A DNA stretch of 64,000 bases, from the NCBI GenBank assembly GCA_033809995.1, contig JAPXKQ010000007.1, forward strand, positions 1 through 64,000, in the 5' to 3' direction. Position numbers and translations under genes: made by a program. Origin of the DNA: Paratissierella sp033809995 (GTDB lineage: Bacteria; Bacillota; Clostridia; Tissierellales; Tissierellaceae). Shown here in pieces: positions 61,125 to 64,000 of this stretch (its first letter is position 1; each line of letters starts with the position of its first letter). A model generated the notes under the pieces. It saw nothing but the letters and a program-made list of their open reading frames with translations, ran no database searches and was not told where the DNA came from.

Positions 61125-61691
61125 CTATTTACTAGAATATACTTGAACTCTATTTCCACTTATCCCTAGGACTGTCTTTACTGCCTCATAAAGCTTTTCC
61201 ATTATTATCACATCATTTGCACCTTCTGCTACTACAATTACTCCTTTCACATTTGGCTTTACTTCTCTAAGAAGAACTAAAGATCCATCATTTGACTTAC
61301 TTACCATTTGTGTAGTGGTGTCTTCTCTATTTACCTCTCTTGTCCCCCCCTCTGAATCTAACTCTTTTGTAGTTTCTATTGTTTTTGTCGTATTGGTTGC
61401 AGGTATTTTTTCAGCTGTGTCTTCTAAGGTTACCATCACACTAATTTCACCTACACCCTTTAATTTACCTAGAATATCTTCCAGCTTTCTTTCTAAATAT
61501 GCACTATAATCATCTTCGACTATATTTTCTTTTACTACCTCTTTAGGCACGTTCTTTTTATCTTCTATAAAAAAATTCGCCCCAATTAAAAGTATGATAG
61601 ATACAACTAATATTATGAATAAATAATTAATAAACTTATTATTATTTAAATTTTCAAGATGTTTTTTTATTTTCTTAATTATTTCCTCCAT
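61125..61691 (-). CDS. spoIIIAG: Stage III sporulation protein AG
   Basis: SpoIIIAG (188 residues) has a membrane segment at about residues 22-42 and a ring-forming domain with GVGEISVMVTLEDTAEK and GVIVVAEGANDVIIMEKLYEA (parts). It forms a large ring in the channel. ATG at 61691 follows AAGGGGG; the upstream ATG at 61712 lies within spoIIIAF. It overlaps spoIIIAF by 17 bp. Confidence 0.93.
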   Translation of the reverse strand: MEEIIKKIKKHLENLNNNKFINYLFIILVVSIILLIGANFFIEDKKNVPKEVVKENIVEDDYSAYLERKLEDILGKLKGVGEISVMVTLEDTAEKIPATNTTKTIETTKELDSEGGTREVNREDTTTQMVSKSNDGSLVLLREVKPNVKGVIVVAEGANDVIIMEKLYEAVKTVLGISGNRVQVYSSK

Positions 61692-62295
61692 ATTTATCCC
61701 CCTTATTTTCAAATGAAATTATTAATTTCTTCTCATCTATTTGCACATATTTTGAAATTAACTCCTTAAGTTCTACAAAATCATTGTTTTCGCTGGTAAC
61801 AGGTATTGCCTTATTTCCAATATGAACTTTTTCAATTTTAATTTCCTTTTCATTTGATTTGTTTTCTGTGTCTTCTATGTCTAATACAATATTAATATTT
61901 TGAATTAGTAAAAGATTTTGCTCATCAGGTATAGTAACTACAGTTATATCCTTTACTTTATAATTTGTATTCTCTGACACTATTTTTTTAATATCTTTAG
62001 CTAAATTATTTTTAAAAATTTCTTCAATTTTTTTGTTTTGTTTTTCTATTACACCTTCCTTTGTGACTATATTATTTGAAAAAGCTTCTATTTCTTTGTC
62101 CAGATTAATATCAAAGTTAAACATTTTTGTAAATGGGCTAATTACAGTAAATACGATTACTATTCCAATTATAAAATCCACATATCTCTTCATATTTCCC
62201 TTTGGAATAGTTAGTTCAACAAGAGATATTATCACAAATAAAACTACAATGTCTTTTAACCATTCCCGTATAAAATTAGCTATTATTTTTATCAC
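61675..62295 (-). CDS. spoIIIAF: Stage III sporulation protein AF
   Basis: SpoIIIAF (206 residues) has two N-terminal membrane segments (about residues 12-30 and 38-56, with LTIPKGNMKRYVDFIIGIVI in part) and a ring-building-motif domain after residue 85. It starts at the base following the spoIIIAE stop and overlaps spoIIIAG. Confidence 0.92.
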   Translation of the reverse strand: MIKIIANFIREWLKDIVVLFVIISLVELTIPKGNMKRYVDFIIGIVIVFTVISPFTKMFNFDINLDKEIEAFSNNIVTKEGVIEKQNKKIEEIFKNNLAKDIKKIVSENTNYKVKDITVVTIPDEQNLLLIQNINIVLDIEDTENKSNEKEIKIEKVHIGNKAIPVTSENNDFVELKELISKYVQIDEKKLIISFENKGDKYGGNN

Positions 62296-63456
62296 CTACC
62301 TTAGCATTAGTAAACTATTGCCTGTATCAACAATAATCGTTATGGTAATAAAAAACATAATCGCCACTGAAACCATGCTAATTAATATTAATAAAAGTGT
62401 TTTACTTACATCACTAAAAAAATTAGAAATATTCTTTGATACTATAGGTTCAATAACGGCACCGACAATTTTATAAACAAGTAGCAATGATCCAATCTTG
62501 ATTAAAGGCAATATTGTAATAAAAATCAAAATAAGTAATCCAATAATTCCAATTCCATTTTTTAATATTGCTGAAGACCCAATAACCGTCTCCACAGCAT
62601 CTGATAGGAAACCTCCAACTACAGGAATAAATCTATCCACTGCAAATTTTGCAGTCCTTATTGTAATACCATCAATTTTAGTCGAGAGACCATAAATAGT
62701 GATTATGCCTATAAATACTGTAAATGCTGCGGATATAATAAAAGTAATCATTTGTCTCCCTAATTCTGATATTTTTCTTAACTCTGTTCTTTGAGATAAG
62801 TTTGATAAAATACTTATAATAAAAGAAAAATTTATCAAAGGTAAGATAATACTCTTTACCATAATGCCAATTACATTTACAGTTCCTAAAATCATAGGAT
62901 GAAATATTATTTTTGTATTTGGACCACCTGCTAGTATTAAAAAGGTCAATAAAACTGGTAATAATATTTCCATAAAATTAATCATTGAATTAATCGTCAC
63001 CTTAACAGTTTCCATTAATTGATAGAAACTTCCTATCACAAGAATTGCAATAAGAATAAAGGTAACGTAATTTGCAAAGCTACTAACTGAAGCATTCTCA
63101 AAGGTGTTTTGTATATTGGTTAGTATTGCAGATATCAAAGATATAACTAAGATTTTGGATAAAAACCCCAAATTTATTCTTATTTCTTCAATCAATTTAC
63201 CAAATATAGACTTGGCCAATGCCTTTCCGTCTAATATTTTTTCACCTTTTAATATCCTAGTTAAATAGTCCTTAAACTTTAATTTTGGAACTATATCATT
63301 ACTTCCTAATACATCATTAATCAACGATTCAAGTTCCTTAGTATCAAATAAATCCAATTGTTCTTCAATAATAAAATCCTTTATTTCCTGTTCTCCAAAT
63401 ACTAGATTTGGAATTAAAAGGATAATTATTAATATTAAGATTATTCTTTTCATCAT
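62296..63456 (-). CDS. spoIIIAE: Stage III sporulation protein AE
   Basis: SpoIIIAE (386 residues) is a polytopic membrane protein of the channel with a signal-like N terminus, an acidic external segment (about residues 20-75), and seven or more hydrophobic segments; NFMEILLPVLLTFLILAGG and RFIPVVGGFLSDAVETVIGS (in part) are recognisable family segments. It is 7 bp after spoIIIAD. Confidence 0.93.
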   Translation of the reverse strand: MMKRIILILIIILLIPNLVFGEQEIKDFIIEEQLDLFDTKELESLINDVLGSNDIVPKLKFKDYLTRILKGEKILDGKALAKSIFGKLIEEIRINLGFLSKILVISLISAILTNIQNTFENASVSSFANYVTFILIAILVIGSFYQLMETVKVTINSMINFMEILLPVLLTFLILAGGPNTKIIFHPMILGTVNVIGIMVKSIILPLINFSFIISILSNLSQRTELRKISELGRQMITFIISAAFTVFIGIITIYGLSTKIDGITIRTAKFAVDRFIPVVGGFLSDAVETVIGSSAILKNGIGIIGLLILIFITILPLIKIGSLLLVYKIVGAVIEPIVSKNISNFFSDVSKTLLLILISMVSVAIMFFITITIIVDTGNSLLMLR

Positions 63457-63463
63457 CTCACCC

Positions 63464-63850
63464 TTAGGGTAGTATTTTTACTATTAAATCCATTAAAGCT
63501 AATATAATTGGTATCGCTAAAACCATGATTAAGACCTTACCAGCAAATTCAATTTTCATAGCAATAGATGATTCCCCAGCATCCCTTGATATTTGGGATG
63601 CAAATTCTACTATATATGCCATACCAATAATTTTTAAAATAGTATTGAAATAGCTTATATTAACATCAACTCTTGATTGCAATGTGCTTATTGTATCTAC
63701 AACATAAATTAGCTTGTTCAAAATAAGTGTAAAAATTATAACACCTGTAACTATTGAAACTAGTATTGCAAATTCGGGTCTAAGTTCTTTTAGGATAACT
63801 ACAATAATTGTTGCTAAAATTCCCAAACCTACTATTTGAAATATTTCCAT
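63464..63850 (-). CDS. spoIIIAD: Stage III sporulation protein AD
   Basis: SpoIIIAD (128 residues) has four hydrophobic segments and the family pattern IVGLGILATIIVVILKELRPE and AGESSIAMKIEFAGKVLIM (parts). With SpoIIIAC it forms the membrane base of the channel. It starts 12 bp after the end of spoIIIAC with an AGGAGG site. Confidence 0.93.
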   Translation of the reverse strand: MEIFQIVGLGILATIIVVILKELRPEFAILVSIVTGVIIFTLILNKLIYVVDTISTLQSRVDVNISYFNTILKIIGMAYIVEFASQISRDAGESSIAMKIEFAGKVLIMVLAIPIILALMDLIVKILP

Positions 63851-63862
63851 AATGTCCTCCTA

Positions 63863-64000
63863 TTAGAGTCTAAATAGTACCTTAACATTATTAAAAAGCT
63901 TGCTTACCAAGTTGATTACTACTCCTAGCACTATAACAACTCCGACCAATGTGGTCAGATAAGCATATTCTTCTTTCCCAAATTTGGTAAGTACCATATG
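63863..64000 (-). CDS. spoIIIAC: Stage III sporulation protein AC (partial, cut by window edge)
   Basis: The last 45 codons of SpoIIIAC are present and are open to the window edge: TKFGKEEYAYLTTLVGVVIV, VINLVSKLFNNVKVLFRL and the stop. SpoIIIAC is about 65 residues, so roughly 20 N-terminal residues are missing. spoIIIAA and spoIIIAB should lie beyond the window. Confidence 0.9.
   Translation of the reverse strand, partial: HMVLTKFGKEEYAYLTTLVGVVIVLGVVINLVSKLFNNVKVLFRL

Overview
The window is a gene-dense, visibly AT-rich stretch of chromosome from an endospore-forming, anaerobic low-GC Firmicute. Sporulation genes (spoIIIE, spoVS, spoIIM, spo0A, spoIVB, the spoIIIA operon), a 2-oxoacid:ferredoxin oxidoreductase, an IspH-S1 fusion and an OLE RNA locus all point to class Clostridia. 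A Tissierellales-like member is my guess; the species cannot be told from the sequence alone.

Layout. 1-7312 (+): ymxH-like gene, tepA, uppP, spoIIIE/ftsK, rimO, pgsA, cinA. 7483-11999 (+): recA with an SOS box, followed by an Mre11-like nuclease gene and a Rad50-like ATPase split over three ORFs. 12001-16634 (+): rny (apparent ATT start), spoVS, a PHP phosphoesterase, a PadR regulator and an aminotransferase. 17028-18149: divergent yneA-like/lexA pair with several SOS boxes. 18280-26640 (-): ynbB-like, hfq, miaA, mutL, mutS, miaB. 26750-30678 (-): MerR-type regulator and three tandem M42 peptidases. 30852-35663 (-): ispH-rpsA fusion, plsC, cmk, a 5'-truncated aroH remnant and a flavoprotein. 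35966-39531 (-): RpiR regulator with korDABC. 39611-50928 (-): mnmM, GNAT, rluB, dacB, scpB, scpA, M50 protease, dacF, pdp, punA, a degenerate xerD, spoIIM, nudF, spo0A. 51048-64000 (-): spoIVB, recN, tlyA, oapA, OLE RNA, ispA, xseB, xseA, a TsaD-like paralogue, nusB, asp23, and spoIIIAH to spoIIIAC (cut by the window edge).

Most of the gene order matches the conserved Firmicute backbone, so departures stand out: the Mre11/split-Rad50 block between recA and rny; no ymdB between rny and spoVS; no spmAB between dacB and rluB; no argR between tlyA and recN; no dxs next to oapA.

The features most worth attention are (1) a complete OLE RNA locus with its own promoter and terminator beside oapA; (2) the Mre11/split-Rad50 operon, probably partly under recA SOS control; (3) a dispersed intergenic element with two hairpins whose stems show compensatory changes between copies; (4) a 51-bp inverted duplicate of the miaB 5' end that brackets the MerR gene; (5) a XerD orthologue lacking two catalytic residues. 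No CRISPR array, complete insertion sequence, prophage, rRNA or tRNA gene was seen.
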